From Haemophilus influenzae (GTDB lineage Bacteria; Pseudomonadota; Gammaproteobacteria; Enterobacterales; Pasteurellaceae): a stretch of 64,000 bases of DNA. Shown piece after piece: positions 1 through 8,533 of the stretch. A program made the position numbers and the translations under genes. The stretch covers positions 434,001 through 498,000 of the forward strand of contig NZ_LS483411.1 of assembly GCF_900475755.1 (NCBI RefSeq). The letters are read 5' to 3'. How positions within the stretch are numbered: position 1 is the first letter of the stretch; every line of letters starts with the position of its first letter. Below the pieces are notes generated by a model, which did no database searches, was not told where the DNA came from, and worked only from the letters and a program-made list of their open reading frames with translations.

Positions 1-779
1 ATAAACAAGGAAAGGGTTTATCAGAAGCTATGGCTGAAGTAGGAATGAATTTTAATTTGATTAATCAAGCAAAACGTGATGCAAAGGAATTTAAATGTTT
101 TTTTGAACTTCATATAGAACAAGGCCCTCGTTTAGAGAATGAAGGAAAAACAATAGGTGTTGTGACAGGTATTGCTGCTCCAATTCGTGCAATTGTTAAA
201 ATTAAAGGACAAGCGGATCATTCAGGAGCAACAGCAATGCATTATCGTCATGATGCATTGTTAGGAGGAGCTGAATTATCACTTGCTATTGAGCAATCGG
301 CTATTCAAGCTGGACATTCTACAGTAGCTACTGTAGGTAATATTACAGCTAAACCAGGAGTAATGAATGTTGTGCCAGGATATTGTGAATTATTAGTAGA
401 TATTCGAGGTACACATGTACAAGCTAGAGATTCTGTATTTGAATTATTACAAGAGGAAGTTAGTAAAGTTTCAGAAAAAAGAGGATTATTAATTGAGTTG
501 CAACTTATTTCAAAAGATAATCCAATAGTATTACCTGAAAATATGGTAAACCAAATAGCTGAAACTGCACATTCCCTTGGTTATTCTTACGAAATAATGC
601 CAAGTGGTGCTGGACATGATGCAATGCATATGGCAACACTTTGTCCGACAGGTATGATTTTTGTTCCATCTCATTTTGGAATTAGTCATAACCCTCTTGA
701 ATTTACAGATTGGAAAGATATAGAGGCAGGAATTAATGTTTTACAAAAAGTTATATTAGAACAGGCTGAAGTTTGTTAA
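1..779 (+). CDS. N-carbamoyl-L-amino-acid hydrolase / allantoate amidohydrolase family (5' end outside window)
   Basis: Zinc-dependent amidohydrolase of the M20 peptidase-like carbamoylase group, which splits N-carbamoyl amino acids or allantoate to release ammonia and CO2. The frame is open from base 3, so the first ATG at 30 is internal and the N-terminal part, with most metal ligands, lies off the left edge. Visible family blocks are HIEQGP near the start, GQADHSGATAM (dimerisation/substrate region), MNVVPG...DIR, and the C-terminal SGAGHDAMHMA...MIFVPS...GISHNP that supplies the last metal-binding His. Substrate cannot be told from sequence. It ends at a strong terminator and converges with a broken Lrp-type regulator. 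No uptake signal lies in it. Family call is firm; the substrate is not. Confidence 0.85.
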   Translation, partial: KQGKGLSEAMAEVGMNFNLINQAKRDAKEFKCFFELHIEQGPRLENEGKTIGVVTGIAAPIRAIVKIKGQADHSGATAMHYRHDALLGGAELSLAIEQSAIQAGHSTVATVGNITAKPGVMNVVPGYCELLVDIRGTHVQARDSVFELLQEEVSKVSEKRGLLIELQLISKDNPIVLPENMVNQIAETAHSLGYSYEIMPSGAGHDAMHMATLCPTGMIFVPSHFGISHNPLEFTDWKDIEAGINVLQKVILEQAEVC

Positions 780-786
780 TTATTAT

Positions 787-817
787 AAAAACTCGTATAA
801 ATAATACGAGTTTTTTT
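787..817 (+). terminator. Rho-independent terminator of the amidohydrolase gene
   Basis: A perfect 8-bp stem ACTCGTAT/ATACGAGT with a 5-base loop, preceded by an A run and followed by seven T residues, begins 8 bases after the amidohydrolase stop codon. The A/T flanks make it usable in both directions, and the facing pseudogene ends right at it. Confidence 0.85.
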
Positions 818-1273
818 ATAAAGGCAACTCAGTTGTTGACTTAACCTTTTTTAGAGTAACTTCTGATTTTAAGGTTTTAATGCCAAGCCTGGAATTAAGA
901 TAGGTGGTTTTAATGTGGTTAAACTCTTCTAAATCTGATACACAAAGTGTCAGAAGAAAATCGAAGGTTCCTGCCATAAAATGGCATTCGGTAATTTAAG
1001 GGATTAGTTTCACTTCAAAAATTTTAATTCTGGATCTTCTTCAAAGAAAGAACCTAATACATAAACAATAAGATGACAATTTATTTTCTTGGGATTCAAT
1101 AAGGCAACATAACTATCAATTACGCCGCTTTCTTCCAGTTGATTTACTCGGCGTAAACAAGCTGAATTTGAAAGTCCTATTTCGTTAGCCAGTTCATTAT
1201 TTTGTAATCGACCATTGCGTTGCAATGCTTTAAGAATACGGGTATCAATATTATCAAAGCGTTTTTTAAGCAT
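816..1273 (-). pseudogene. Lrp/AsnC-family transcriptional regulator, disrupted by a frameshift and a nonsense codon
   Basis: The first 87 codons give the N-terminal winged helix-turn-helix of an Lrp/AsnC regulator (FDNIDTRILKALQRNGR, ...NELANEIGLSNSACLRRVNQLEESGVI) and the start of the ligand-binding domain, then stop at 1010-1012. The rest of the family's C-terminal domain (ECHFMAGTFDFLL..., ending TTELPL) can be read in another frame down to a TAA at 816-818. Joining the halves needs one extra base near 1013-1017, and the downstream frame also has a TAA at 996-998 where the family has Glu (P-E-I-T-E-C-H). The total of 458 bases is one base short of a normal 152-residue protein. The 87-residue N-terminal fragment could still be made. 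Start ATG at 1273 has an AAGGA-like site upstream. Confidence 0.85.
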
Positions 1274-1311
1274 AGTAAATCCTTTTTATGTTAACAAAAA
1301 AGATAACCTAG

Positions 1312-1350
1312 TATAAAAGAAACCGCCTAGAAAAACTGTGATCTAGGTGG
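1312..1350 (-). terminator. Terminator after the YfcC-type transporter gene
   Basis: Read leftward, CCACCTAG and CTAGGCGG (one G-T pair) form an 8-bp stem with a 12-base loop, followed by the T-rich TTTCTTTTA. It starts about 12 bases after the transporter stop codon. Confidence 0.6.
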
Positions 1351-1362
1351 CAATTTGACTAA

Positions 1363-2892
1363 TTAAACGCTATATAAGGATACTTGTACTACCAGTAAAA
1401 TAGATCCGATTAGTAATAAACATCCAATCATAGGCATCACGAATTTAACCCATCTATCAAACGGAATATGCAACATTTGGAGAGTCACCAATACTAATCC
1501 TGTTGGTGCCAAGAATAGCATTGCATATTGTCCCCAGTTGTAAGCGGAAACCACGATATCGCGTGGAATACCCACTGAGTCAGCAAGTGGAGCCATAATT
1601 GGCATTGAAAGCACGGCTAAGCCTGAAGAAGACGGCACGATTAAGCCTAGGAAAATAAATACGACTAATTGACCTAAGATGAATACGCTACCTGGCATAC
1701 CGCTAACTACATTAGACATATAATCAAGGATGGTGTCAGAAATCATACCTTGTTCGAGTACTAAGTTTACGCCACGAGCAAGACCAATGATTAAGGATAC
1801 GCCTACTAATTCTGATGCACCTTCAGTGAAAGATTCCACAATATCTTTTTCAGACAAGCCACTGATAAACATAATGATGATAGTAATGGAAAGGAAAGAT
1901 GCAGCCATTTGAGGGAACCACCATCCGCCAACCATTACACCCCAAATCATAATAGGGAATGCAATGCAGAAAAGCGTTAAGATTAATTTGTGACGAGCTG
2001 AGAATGCGATAGTTGCATTTGGATCAAAGTTCTTCATATAACGTTGGCGAAATTCTTCGCGATCGTCATAAGTGAAAGAAAAACTTGGGTCAGCTTTGAT
2101 TTTTTTACAGTACCAATAAAGATATACGATTACGCAAGTTGCCCCCAAAACTAAACCTAGAGCACGGAAACCAATACCTTCAGTAAATTGAATACCAGCT
2201 GCATTTGATGCGATAACAACGGAGAATGGGTTAATTGTAGAGAATGCAGATCCCATAGATGAAGCAAGGAATATAGCTCCTACACAGACTATTGCATCAT
2301 ATCCCAGAGCTAAGAATACCGGCACCAGAATCGGATAGAATGCCACTGCTTCTTCTTCGATACCACAGGTTGTACCGCCTAACACCATTAAAACAGATAC
2401 GCTGAATACAATAAAAAACTCATTGCCTTTGGTTTTTTTCACGAGAGCCATCAAACCGGCATTAAAAGAACCGGTACGGTTAATGACACCAATCATACCA
2501 CCTAATACAAAGATAAAGACCATAACATCAACGGCTTCGATGGTGCCTTCAACCATACTTTTGGTGATATCTTCAATGCCTTTATGGTGTTGTTCTACAC
2601 GTTGATAAGTACCAGGAATAGCGATTGGTTTTTTGATCACGCCTTCGGTGAAATTGGAGAGTTTAATTTTTATATTGAGATTATCAAGAGTGTCTGTTGT
2701 GGCGGGATAAGTTTTATCATCAACGCCATAAGCTTTGACCACAAAGACATTATCAGTGGAATTATATGTTAATTTTGAATATGAACCAGATGGAATTATC
2801 CAGGTTAATCCAACAGCGAGAATTAATATTGCAAATAAAATGGTAAACGCTGATGGGAAATTAAACGTTTTCTTCTTTTTGGACGCATCCAT
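1363..2892 (-). CDS. YfcC/ArcD-like basic amino acid antiporter (DcuC-type family)
   Basis: A 509-residue polytopic inner-membrane transporter of the YfcC/C4-dicarboxylate-like family (Pfam DcuC fold). A short basic N-terminus (DASKKKK) precedes a first membrane segment at about residues 14-34, then a soluble insertion of roughly 75 residues, then many hydrophobic segments. Conserved blocks include GGMIGVINRTGSFNAG, GTTCGIEEEAVAFYP and the discontinuous-helix sequence GLIVPSSSGLAVLSMP. It is the last gene of the leftward cluster with ornithine carbamoyltransferase and carbamate kinase, so arginine/ornithine or citrulline/ornithine exchange is a reasonable inference, but the substrate is unproven. 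AAGGAG lies 6 bases before ATG. A paired uptake signal separates it from arcC and may reduce read-through. Confidence 0.8.
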   Translation of the reverse strand: MDASKKKKTFNFPSAFTILFAILILAVGLTWIIPSGSYSKLTYNSTDNVFVVKAYGVDDKTYPATTDTLDNLNIKIKLSNFTEGVIKKPIAIPGTYQRVEQHHKGIEDITKSMVEGTIEAVDVMVFIFVLGGMIGVINRTGSFNAGLMALVKKTKGNEFFIVFSVSVLMVLGGTTCGIEEEAVAFYPILVPVFLALGYDAIVCVGAIFLASSMGSAFSTINPFSVVIASNAAGIQFTEGIGFRALGLVLGATCVIVYLYWYCKKIKADPSFSFTYDDREEFRQRYMKNFDPNATIAFSARHKLILTLFCIAFPIMIWGVMVGGWWFPQMAASFLSITIIIMFISGLSEKDIVESFTEGASELVGVSLIIGLARGVNLVLEQGMISDTILDYMSNVVSGMPGSVFILGQLVVFIFLGLIVPSSSGLAVLSMPIMAPLADSVGIPRDIVVSAYNWGQYAMLFLAPTGLVLVTLQMLHIPFDRWVKFVMPMIGCLLLIGSILLVVQVSLYSV

Positions 2893-2917
2893 AGCGAGCT
2901 CCTTATGTGTAACGTTT

Positions 2918-2962
2918 AAAGTGCGGTTGGTAAAAACATCGGTTAAACCGACCGCACTTTTT
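2918..2962 (-). terminator. Inverted uptake-signal pair between arcC and the transporter gene
   Basis: AAAGTGCGGTTGG and CCGACCGCACTTT form a 13-bp stem (one G-T pair) with a loop of about 17 bases and T/A flanks. It is a pair of Haemophilus uptake signals in opposite orientation placed after arcC, a common terminator arrangement in this genus. Here it lies inside a likely operon, so it may act as an attenuator. Confidence 0.6.
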
Positions 2963-2997
2963 ACCTTGAGAATGGCTTCTCAAAGTTCCTTTATTAT

Positions 2998-3930
2998 TTA
3001 AGCATAGTAAGAAATGCCTTCAGCTTTTTTCGTAATACGAGTACCAGCTTTGCCTTTCACAATGTCCACAATATTAGATAAAGAGCCTATTACTGCATCT
3101 TTTCCTGTTTGTTTTGCAAAGTTGATGGCTGCTTGTACTTTTGGCCCCATAGAACCTGCTGCAAAACCAAGTTCTGAAATTGCTTCAGGTGAGGCAACTG
3201 AAATTGCTTTTTGAGTTGGTTTTCCCCAATCTACGAAGGTTGCTGAAACATCAGTTGCAATGATGAATAAATCAGCATCAAGATTTTCTGCAAGTAAAGC
3301 TGAACATAAATCTTTGTCAATAACGGCTTCAACACCTTGTAAATTATGCTGTTCATCATAATAGGTCGGAATGCCCCCCCCCCCCGCACAAATGACGATA
3401 CTGCCTTTTTCAAGCAACCATTTTACTGGGCGAATTTCAAAAATACGTTTTGGCAATGGGCTTGGCACAACGCGACGATATTTATCTCCATCTTGTGCGA
3501 TAGACCAATTTTTTTCTTTTGCCAAACGTTCAGCCTCTTCTTTCGTATAAACAGGACCAATTGGTTTAGTTGGATTTTTGAAAGCTGGGTCGTTGATATC
3601 AACTTCTACTTGAGATAATAACGTTGCAAATGGCACTTCAAATGGAACTAAATTACCGAGTTCTTGTTGAATCATATAACCAATCATTCCAGCTGTTTCT
3701 GCTCCCAATACATCTAAAGGATAGGTTGGCACATCAGTATAAGCGGCACCTTGTAAAGCGAGCAAACCCACTTGTGGACCATTACCGTGTGCTATCACTA
3801 ATTCATTATTTGGCCAAATCTTAGCAATTTGCTCACAAGCAATGCGAACATTTTGTCGTTGATTTTCGGCTGTCATTGGTTCTCCGCGTCGTAATAACGC
3901 ATTACCGCCTAATGCAATCACTATTCTCAT
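2998..3930 (-). CDS. arcC: Carbamate kinase
   Basis: A 310-residue amino-acid-kinase-fold enzyme that transfers phosphate from carbamoyl phosphate to ADP, giving ATP, ammonia and CO2. The N-terminal phosphate-binding loop [15 protein letters not shown], the GNGPQVG motif near residue 50 and the ICAGGGGIP loop (residues 180-188) are those of carbamate kinase. It follows arcB by 9 bases with AAGGAAA before the ATG, so the two are co-transcribed and the kinase uses the carbamoyl phosphate released from citrulline. The four glycines at 183-186 are encoded by an unbroken run of 12 G on the coding strand (positions 3374-3385), which is in frame here. A change of one or two bases in the run would truncate or scramble the last 40% of the protein. 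Confidence 0.95.
   Translation of the reverse strand: MRIVIALGGNALLRRGEPMTAENQRQNVRIACEQIAKIWPNNELVIAHGNGPQVGLLALQGAAYTDVPTYPLDVLGAETAGMIGYMIQQELGNLVPFEVPFATLLSQVEVDINDPAFKNPTKPIGPVYTKEEAERLAKEKNWSIAQDGDKYRRVVPSPLPKRIFEIRPVKWLLEKGSIVICAGGGGIPTYYDEQHNLQGVEAVIDKDLCSALLAENLDADLFIIATDVSATFVDWGKPTQKAISVASPEAISELGFAAGSMGPKVQAAINFAKQTGKDAVIGSLSNIVDIVKGKAGTRITKKAEGISYYA
3374..3385 (-). repeat. C12/G12 homopolymer inside arcC
   Basis: Twelve consecutive C on the plus strand (G on the coding strand) encode part of Ala182 and Gly183-186 of carbamate kinase. I found no other comparable homopolymer in the window. The gene is in frame at 12. Confidence 0.95.
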
Positions 3931-3939
3931 ACGTTTTCC

Positions 3940-4944
3940 TTATGCCAAACTTGCTACCATTACAGCTTTAATTGTGTGCATACGGTTTTCTGCTTGTTCA
4001 AATGCAATGTTCATTGGCGATTCAAATACATCTTCAGTCACTTCAATACCATTAGCTAATTCAGGATATTTTTCAGCAATTTGACGACCAACTTTGGTTT
4101 CGCTGTTATGGAAGGCTGGCAAGCAGTGCATAAATTTCACTTTTGGATTATCAGTGCGTTTCATTAATTCAGGTGTTACTTGATAAGGAAGTAATAATTT
4201 AATGCGTTCGCCCCAAGTTTCTAATGGTTCACCCATTGAAACCCACACATCAGTATGAACAAAATCAACACCTTTCACCGCTTTGTCGATATCTTCAGTT
4301 ACGGTAATACGAGCGCCGCTTTCTTTCGCAAATTTTTCGCACATTTCCACAAGACTTGCTTCTGGTAATAAAGCTTTAGGTCCACAAATCCGCACATCCA
4401 TACCCAATTTTGCACCAATTAATAAAAGTGAATTACCCATATTATTACGAGCATCCCCAATATAGACATAGCTAATTTCGCTTAATGGTTTGTCGCAATG
4501 TTCAATCATGGTAAGTACGTCGGCAAGCATTTGTGTTGGATGGAATTCATCGGTTAAACCATTGAATACTGGCACCCCAGCATAATCAGCAAGTTCTTGA
4601 ACGATACTTTGTTTAAAGCCACGATATTCAATTCCATCATACATTCTGCCTAATACGCGGGCGGTATCTTTCATACTTTCTTTGTGGCCAATTTGGGAGG
4701 AGTTAGAGTCGATATAGGTGACTTGTGCGCCTTGGTCATAAGCGGCGACTTCAAATGCACAGCGTGTGCGAGTGGAGGTTTTTTCAAAGATGAGTGCGAT
4801 ATTTTTGCCTTTTAATTTTTGTTGTTCTATGCCTGTATATTTGGCTCGTTTCAAATCTCGGGAGAGATCTAAGAGATATTTAATTTCACGTTCTGTGTGA
4901 TGAACAAGACTAAGTAAATGTCTGTTTTTCATATTGAAAGCCAT
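3940..4944 (-). CDS. arcB: Ornithine carbamoyltransferase, catabolic type
   Basis: A 334-residue transcarbamoylase interconverting ornithine plus carbamoyl phosphate with citrulline plus phosphate. The carbamoyl-phosphate site STRTR is at residues 57-61, HPTQ lies mid-protein, and the ornithine-site Cys is in HCLPAFHN near residue 275. Position upstream of carbamate kinase and a transporter points to citrulline breakdown with ATP gain. The partner arginine deiminase (arcA) is not next to it. AAGGAG lies 8 bases upstream of ATG. A TATAAT hexamer lies about 80 bases upstream (5026-5031, minus strand) with a poor -35, and a candidate ARG box lies about 170 bases upstream. A biosynthetic role cannot be excluded from sequence. 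Confidence 0.93.
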   Translation of the reverse strand: MAFNMKNRHLLSLVHHTEREIKYLLDLSRDLKRAKYTGIEQQKLKGKNIALIFEKTSTRTRCAFEVAAYDQGAQVTYIDSNSSQIGHKESMKDTARVLGRMYDGIEYRGFKQSIVQELADYAGVPVFNGLTDEFHPTQMLADVLTMIEHCDKPLSEISYVYIGDARNNMGNSLLLIGAKLGMDVRICGPKALLPEASLVEMCEKFAKESGARITVTEDIDKAVKGVDFVHTDVWVSMGEPLETWGERIKLLLPYQVTPELMKRTDNPKVKFMHCLPAFHNSETKVGRQIAEKYPELANGIEVTEDVFESPMNIAFEQAENRMHTIKAVMVASLA

Positions 4945-5358
4945 AATAATCTCCTTGTTTTTTGACTATCCATTGGGGAATAAACATACATCATTCGAGG
5001 TACTGCTTGTTGTTCGAACACTTGTATTATAAGAGAGGTAAAATGAAATTTGTTATCGTTTTTCAACTGGTAATTCCAGTATGTAGAATTTTATTGCGAG
5101 ATTTTTAGCTTTATTAGAATTTATATTCATTCTAATAAAAATAAACTAACTCTTTATTGGTATTTGTTTAATTTCTAATAGTAGATCAATTTAAACGAAA
5201 ATATGTTTTAGCTTATTATTGGATAAAGAGGAATGTGTCTATTGATGCTTAATAAAAGTGCGGTTATTTTTATTACAGTTTTTAATACATTGATCTTCAG
5301 CAAGTACCATTTGTATATTTAGTGATATGATAAGCATAGTTTATTTTTTGAGGTTTTT
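4945..5358. other. Divergent intergenic region between arcB and the Cof-type phosphatase gene
   Basis: This 414-base AT-rich stretch has no credible open reading frame. It holds a possible arcB -10 element (TATAAT on the minus strand at 5026-5031), a candidate ARG box at 5114-5131 and a single uptake signal near 5256-5264. I see no terminator or structured RNA. Confidence 0.6.
5114..5131. promoter_or_regulatory. Candidate ARG box (ArgR operator)
   Basis: TTAGAATTTATATTCATT fits the E. coli ArgR half-operator WNTGAATWWWWATTCANW at every constrained base but one (A for the T before GAAT). It is 170 bases upstream of arcB. I did not find a second box 3 bp away, which strong ArgR operators usually have, so the call is tentative. 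Confidence 0.4.
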
Positions 5359-6177
5359 ATGAATTTACCTTTTCGAGCAATGGTGTCTGATTTAGATGGC
5401 ACGCTTTTAACACCTGAACATTTAGTGGGTGATCTTACCATTGATACGCTGAGAGCATTAGAGCAAAAAGGCGTAGATATTATTTTGGCAACAGGACGTA
5501 ATCATACCGATGTGTCATCCATTCTTGGAAAAATTGGTGCGGAACGTGCGGTTATGATTACATCAAATGGTGCTCGTGTACGGGATTTACAGGGTAATTT
5601 GCTTTATAGCAATAGCTTACCTGAAGAATTAGTTCTCGAGCTTTACAAAACGCCATTTGATACGTCCAAAGTATGCATGAATAGCTATCAAGATGAAGGC
5701 TGGTTTACTAATAAAGATATTCCTGCAATGCGTCAGTTCCATAAAGAATCTGGATTTGATTATAACGTAGTTGATTTTTCCAAACATCATGGACGTGGGA
5801 CAGAAAAAGTCTTTTTTATTGGTAAAACTCCAGAGGATTTAGTTGAAGTAGAAACTTATTTACGAGATAAGTTTGGTGATGTAACGACAATTGTTTATTC
5901 TGCATTAGCTTGTTTGGAAGTAATGAATAAGAATGTTTCAAAAGGGGATGCATTAAAACATTTACTCGAATCACGAGAATATGAGTTAAAAGACTGTATT
6001 GCTTTTGGTGATGGAATGAATGATGTAGAAATGCTTTCTTGGGCTGGAAAAGGTTGCATTATGAAAGATGCTGATATTCGTTTAAAAACGGCTTGTCCAG
6101 ATTTAGAAGTTATTGGATCAAATAAAGAAGAATCAGTCGCTTGTTATTTGCGAACTCAATTTGGATTAGATTATTAA
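5359..6177 (+). CDS. Cof-type HAD-superfamily phosphatase
   Basis: A 272-residue cytoplasmic HAD hydrolase of the Cof (IIB) subfamily, which dephosphorylates small phosphorylated metabolites such as sugar phosphates or cofactors. Motif I is DLDGTLL (residues 11-17) with the nucleophilic Asp, motif II includes TSNGA, a central cap domain follows, a motif III Lys lies in the C-terminal half, and motif IV is [10 protein letters not shown]. The substrate cannot be inferred. A weak GAGG precedes the ATG. The stop codon overlaps the start of crcB by one base (TAATG), so the two genes are probably translationally coupled. Confidence 0.9.
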   Translation: MNLPFRAMVSDLDGTLLTPEHLVGDLTIDTLRALEQKGVDIILATGRNHTDVSSILGKIGAERAVMITSNGARVRDLQGNLLYSNSLPEELVLELYKTPFDTSKVCMNSYQDEGWFTNKDIPAMRQFHKESGFDYNVVDFSKHHGRGTEKVFFIGKTPEDLVEVETYLRDKFGDVTTIVYSALACLEVMNKNVSKGDALKHLLESREYELKDCIAFGDGMNDVEMLSWAGKGCIMKDADIRLKTACPDLEVIGSNKEESVACYLRTQFGLDY

Positions 6178-6563
6178 TGCAGGCATTATTATTCATAAGT
6201 TGTGGTGCAATATTAGGCGCGTCATTGCGTTGGACTATAGGATTGTTATTTAATCCTTTATTTTCTTCCTTTGCTTTTGGGACTTTAATCGCTAATTTGC
6301 TTGGTTGTTTAATTATTGGTGTATTACTTGGGATTTTTTGGCAATTCCCACAAATTAGTTCTGAATGGCGGTTATTTTTAATTACCGGTTTTTTAGGATC
6401 GCTAACTACATTTTCGTCTTTTTCTTCCGAAGTTGTGGAATTATTTTTTAATGACAAGTGGTTAAATGGATTTTGTGTATTGATTATGCATTTATTTGGA
6501 TGTTTAGCTATGACTGGGTTGGGCATTTGGATATATAAAATTTGTTCTCAACTTTTACATTAA
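6177..6563 (+). CDS. crcB: Fluoride ion channel CrcB/FluC
   Basis: A 128-residue small membrane protein with four hydrophobic helices that exports fluoride as an antiparallel dimer. Family blocks are [10 protein letters not shown] near the N-terminus, [14 protein letters not shown], and [15 protein letters not shown] with the Thr/Phe residues lining the pore. An ATG 12 codons earlier lies inside the Cof-type gene. I chose the ATG at 6177 because it overlaps the upstream stop as TAATG and gives the usual family length. I see no fluoride riboswitch. The 3' end overlaps the convergent recX gene by a few bases. Confidence 0.88.
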   Translation: MQALLFISCGAILGASLRWTIGLLFNPLFSSFAFGTLIANLLGCLIIGVLLGIFWQFPQISSEWRLFLITGFLGSLTTFSSFSSEVVELFFNDKWLNGFCVLIMHLFGCLAMTGLGIWIYKICSQLLH

Positions 6564-7018
6564 TCCCATTCACTTTGGTTTTGCCCAATTAAATCAGCAA
6601 ATTCATCGCTACGAAATCCGTGTGATAGCATATATTGCCAAATTTTTTGTTTCATTTTAGGCGTTTGCTGTTCGTTGTAATTTGGGAATTTTTTACGTAA
6701 CAAGTTCTCAGCCATTTCATACCAATCAATTTCTGATTCCATTAAAACTTCATCAATAATATCAGAAGACACACCTTTTAATTGGAGTAATTCTTGTCGA
6801 ATTCTTCCTACACCATAACCTTTTTGCGCGCGTGAATTTAGATAATTTTCTGAAAAACGACGATCACTTTGCCAATTTTTTGCTTGGCATTGAGATAAAG
6901 CTTCATCAATTTCTTCTTCCGAAAAGTTCTTTTCCTGCATTTTATTGCGGAGTTCAAATTCACTATATTCTCTGCGTGTAAGAAGATTGACTATGTAATT
7001 AAAAGCAAGGGATGACAA
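6560..7018 (-). CDS. recX: Regulatory protein RecX
   Basis: A 152-residue, all-helical RecX protein, which binds RecA filaments and limits recombination. The protein has the repeated three-helix modules typical of the family (for example [19 protein letters not shown] and [17 protein letters not shown]). The start is TTG at 7018, with AAAGGAA about 10 bases upstream; no in-frame ATG gives a full-length protein. It lies downstream of recA on the same strand, separated by a paired uptake-signal hairpin, an arrangement that would keep RecX well below RecA, as known in E. coli. Confidence 0.92.
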   Translation of the reverse strand: MSSLAFNYIVNLLTRREYSEFELRNKMQEKNFSEEEIDEALSQCQAKNWQSDRRFSENYLNSRAQKGYGVGRIRQELLQLKGVSSDIIDEVLMESEIDWYEMAENLLRKKFPNYNEQQTPKMKQKIWQYMLSHGFRSDEFADLIGQNQSEWD

Positions 7019-7051
7019 GGAATGATTCCTTTATTTTTATTGAGTTGATAT

Positions 7052-7080
7052 AAAGTGCGGTCATTTTTAACCGCACTTTT
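7052..7080 (-). terminator. Uptake-signal pair forming a terminator/attenuator between recA and recX
   Basis: AAAGTGCGGT and ACCGCACTTT form a perfect 10-bp stem with an 8-base loop and flanking A/T runs. It lies 17 bases beyond the recA stop. Partial read-through would explain expression of recX from the recA promoter. Confidence 0.7.
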
Positions 7081-7097
7081 GGCATTTGTAATTTTCT

Positions 7098-8162
7098 TTA
7101 TTCAAAATCACTTTCTAATTCAGTATTATTTTCAGATTGTTCAATATCCGCCATTAAGGCTTGTTCTGGATTAGCTACTAATTCAGCACGTAAACGAGCT
7201 TCTAATTCATCTGATTTTTCTATATTTTCGTTAAGCCATTTCATTGAATTAGCCTTTCCTTGACCAATTTTTTCGCCATTATAGGAATACCACGCACCTG
7301 ATTTTTCTACAAGTTTGTGTTTTACCCCAAGTTCTAATAATTCACCTGCTTTTGAAATGCCTTCTCCATAGAGAATTTGGAAATCCACTTGGCGGAATGG
7401 AGCTGCTAGTTTGTTTTTTACTACTTTTACGCGAGTTTCATTTCCTATAATATTTTCCCCGTCTTTTACAGAACCTGTACGGCGAATATCTAAGCGAACG
7501 GATGAATAGAATTTTAATGCATTACCGCCTGTGGTAGTTTCAGGATTACCAAACATTACACCTATTTTCATACGGATTTGGTTAATAAACACAACTAGAC
7601 AGTTTGCATTTTTAATTTGACCTGTGAGTTTACGCAAAGCTTGAGACATTAAACGCGCTTGCAGACCCATATGAGAATCCCCCATATCGCCTTCAATTTC
7701 AGCTTTTGGTGTCAGTGCGGCAACGGAGTCCACAATAATTACATCAATTGCACCAGAACGAACTAATGCATCACATATTTCAAGTGCTTGTTCTCCATTA
7801 TCTGGTTGAGAAACAAAAAGTTCTTTTACATCTACACCAAGTTTTGCTGCATAAATAGGGTCAAGTGCGTGTTCTGCATCAATAAATGCACAGGTTTTTC
7901 CTGCTTTTTGCGCTTGAGCAATGACGGAAAGAGTTAATGTTGTTTTACCAGATGATTCAGGTCCGAATATTTCTACAATTCGACCCATAGGTAAACCACC
8001 AATTCCCAGTGCAACATCTAAGCCAAGTGATCCGGTAGAAATAGATTCTACATCCAACGTTTTAGTATCGCCTAATTTCATAATTGAGCCTTTACCAAAT
8101 TGTTTTTCTATTTGCCCTAATGCAGCCGCTAGTGCTTTTTGTTTTTCTTCTTGAGTTGCCAT
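7098..8162 (-). CDS. recA: Recombinase RecA
   Basis: A 354-residue DNA-dependent ATPase that forms filaments on single-stranded DNA, exchanges strands, and triggers LexA self-cleavage. Walker A is GPESSGKT at residues 67-74, Walker B is [10 protein letters not shown], and the L1/L2 DNA-binding loops follow ([24 protein letters not shown]). The acidic C-terminal tail ([17 protein letters not shown]) is normal for the family. AGGAA precedes the ATG. A perfect CTGT-N8-ACAG LexA box lies 43 bases upstream, so SOS control is expected. In Haemophilus it also acts in natural transformation, which fits its neighbour tfoX. Confidence 0.98.
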   Translation of the reverse strand: MATQEEKQKALAAALGQIEKQFGKGSIMKLGDTKTLDVESISTGSLGLDVALGIGGLPMGRIVEIFGPESSGKTTLTLSVIAQAQKAGKTCAFIDAEHALDPIYAAKLGVDVKELFVSQPDNGEQALEICDALVRSGAIDVIIVDSVAALTPKAEIEGDMGDSHMGLQARLMSQALRKLTGQIKNANCLVVFINQIRMKIGVMFGNPETTTGGNALKFYSSVRLDIRRTGSVKDGENIIGNETRVKVVKNKLAAPFRQVDFQILYGEGISKAGELLELGVKHKLVEKSGAWYSYNGEKIGQGKANSMKWLNENIEKSDELEARLRAELVANPEQALMADIEQSENNTELESDFE

Positions 8163-8204
8163 AATTAAATTCCTGTTTGAATGTCCAATTTTTTATGATT
8201 ATAT

Positions 8205-8220
8205 CTGTATTGATGTACAG
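8205..8220. promoter_or_regulatory. LexA (SOS) box of recA
   Basis: CTGTATTGATGTACAG has the invariant CTGT-N8-ACAG of the gammaproteobacterial LexA operator, 43-58 bases upstream of the recA ATG. Confidence 0.9.
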
Positions 8221-8410
8221 ATCAAGAAAAATATTTATATTAATAAAAAATATGGGGTATACATTCTAGTAAAAAAGGTGGGTTAGTCTAAAAATTAAAA
8301 TTTTGATAGAATAATTAGATCAAATTATGTACAATTTTTAATCGCAAAAAAAGTTTTAAATATAGTATATTTATATATAAACCAATCGTTTACATAAAAA
8401 TAAATTTCAA

Positions 8411-8432
8411 ATTTACGATCTGCTTCACAAAT
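8411..8432 (+). promoter_or_regulatory. CRP-S site of tfoX/sxy
   Basis: The half-sites TACGA and TCACA are separated by six bases (TCTGCT). The left half has C at the position where ordinary CRP sites have T (TGTGA), the hallmark of Sxy-dependent CRP-S sites of the Haemophilus competence regulon. The site centre (8421.5) is about 61.5 bases upstream of the start predicted from the TATAAA hexamer at 8470-8475, a standard activating position for CRP. Positive autoregulation of sxy is known in H. influenzae. Confidence 0.75.
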
Positions 8433-8469
8433 CTGAGATTTATATTTAGGTGTAGTAAAAACTTCATGA

Positions 8470-8501
8470 TATAAATGAAATCAGAAGTACTTCTACTGAT
8501 T
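8470..8501 (+). promoter_or_regulatory. tfoX -10 element and 5' leader hairpin
   Basis: TATAAA at 8470-8475 is a plausible -10, giving transcription from about 8482. The leader start contains AATCAG/CTGATT (8479-8484 with 8496-8501) around the 12-base palindrome AGAAGTACTTCT (8483-8494). Base pairing of the sxy leader is known to limit its translation in H. influenzae, and mutations that weaken it cause hypercompetence. The exact pairing used in vivo cannot be told here. Confidence 0.55.
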
Positions 8502-8533
8502 CTTTTAAAATAATTATTCATTGGAGGTTATAT

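Larger units (their letters stand above)
8163..8533. other. Divergent recA-tfoX regulatory region
   Basis: A 371-base non-coding region that contains the recA LexA box on its left side and the CRP-S site, -10 hexamer and hairpin leader of tfoX on its right side. The AT-rich middle (about 8225-8400) shows no gene or clear signal. Confidence 0.75.

Noticed and set aside
6110..6526. Long minus-strand frame opposite crcB
   Set aside because: It mirrors crcB codons; the plus-strand product has a recognised membrane family and coupled start.
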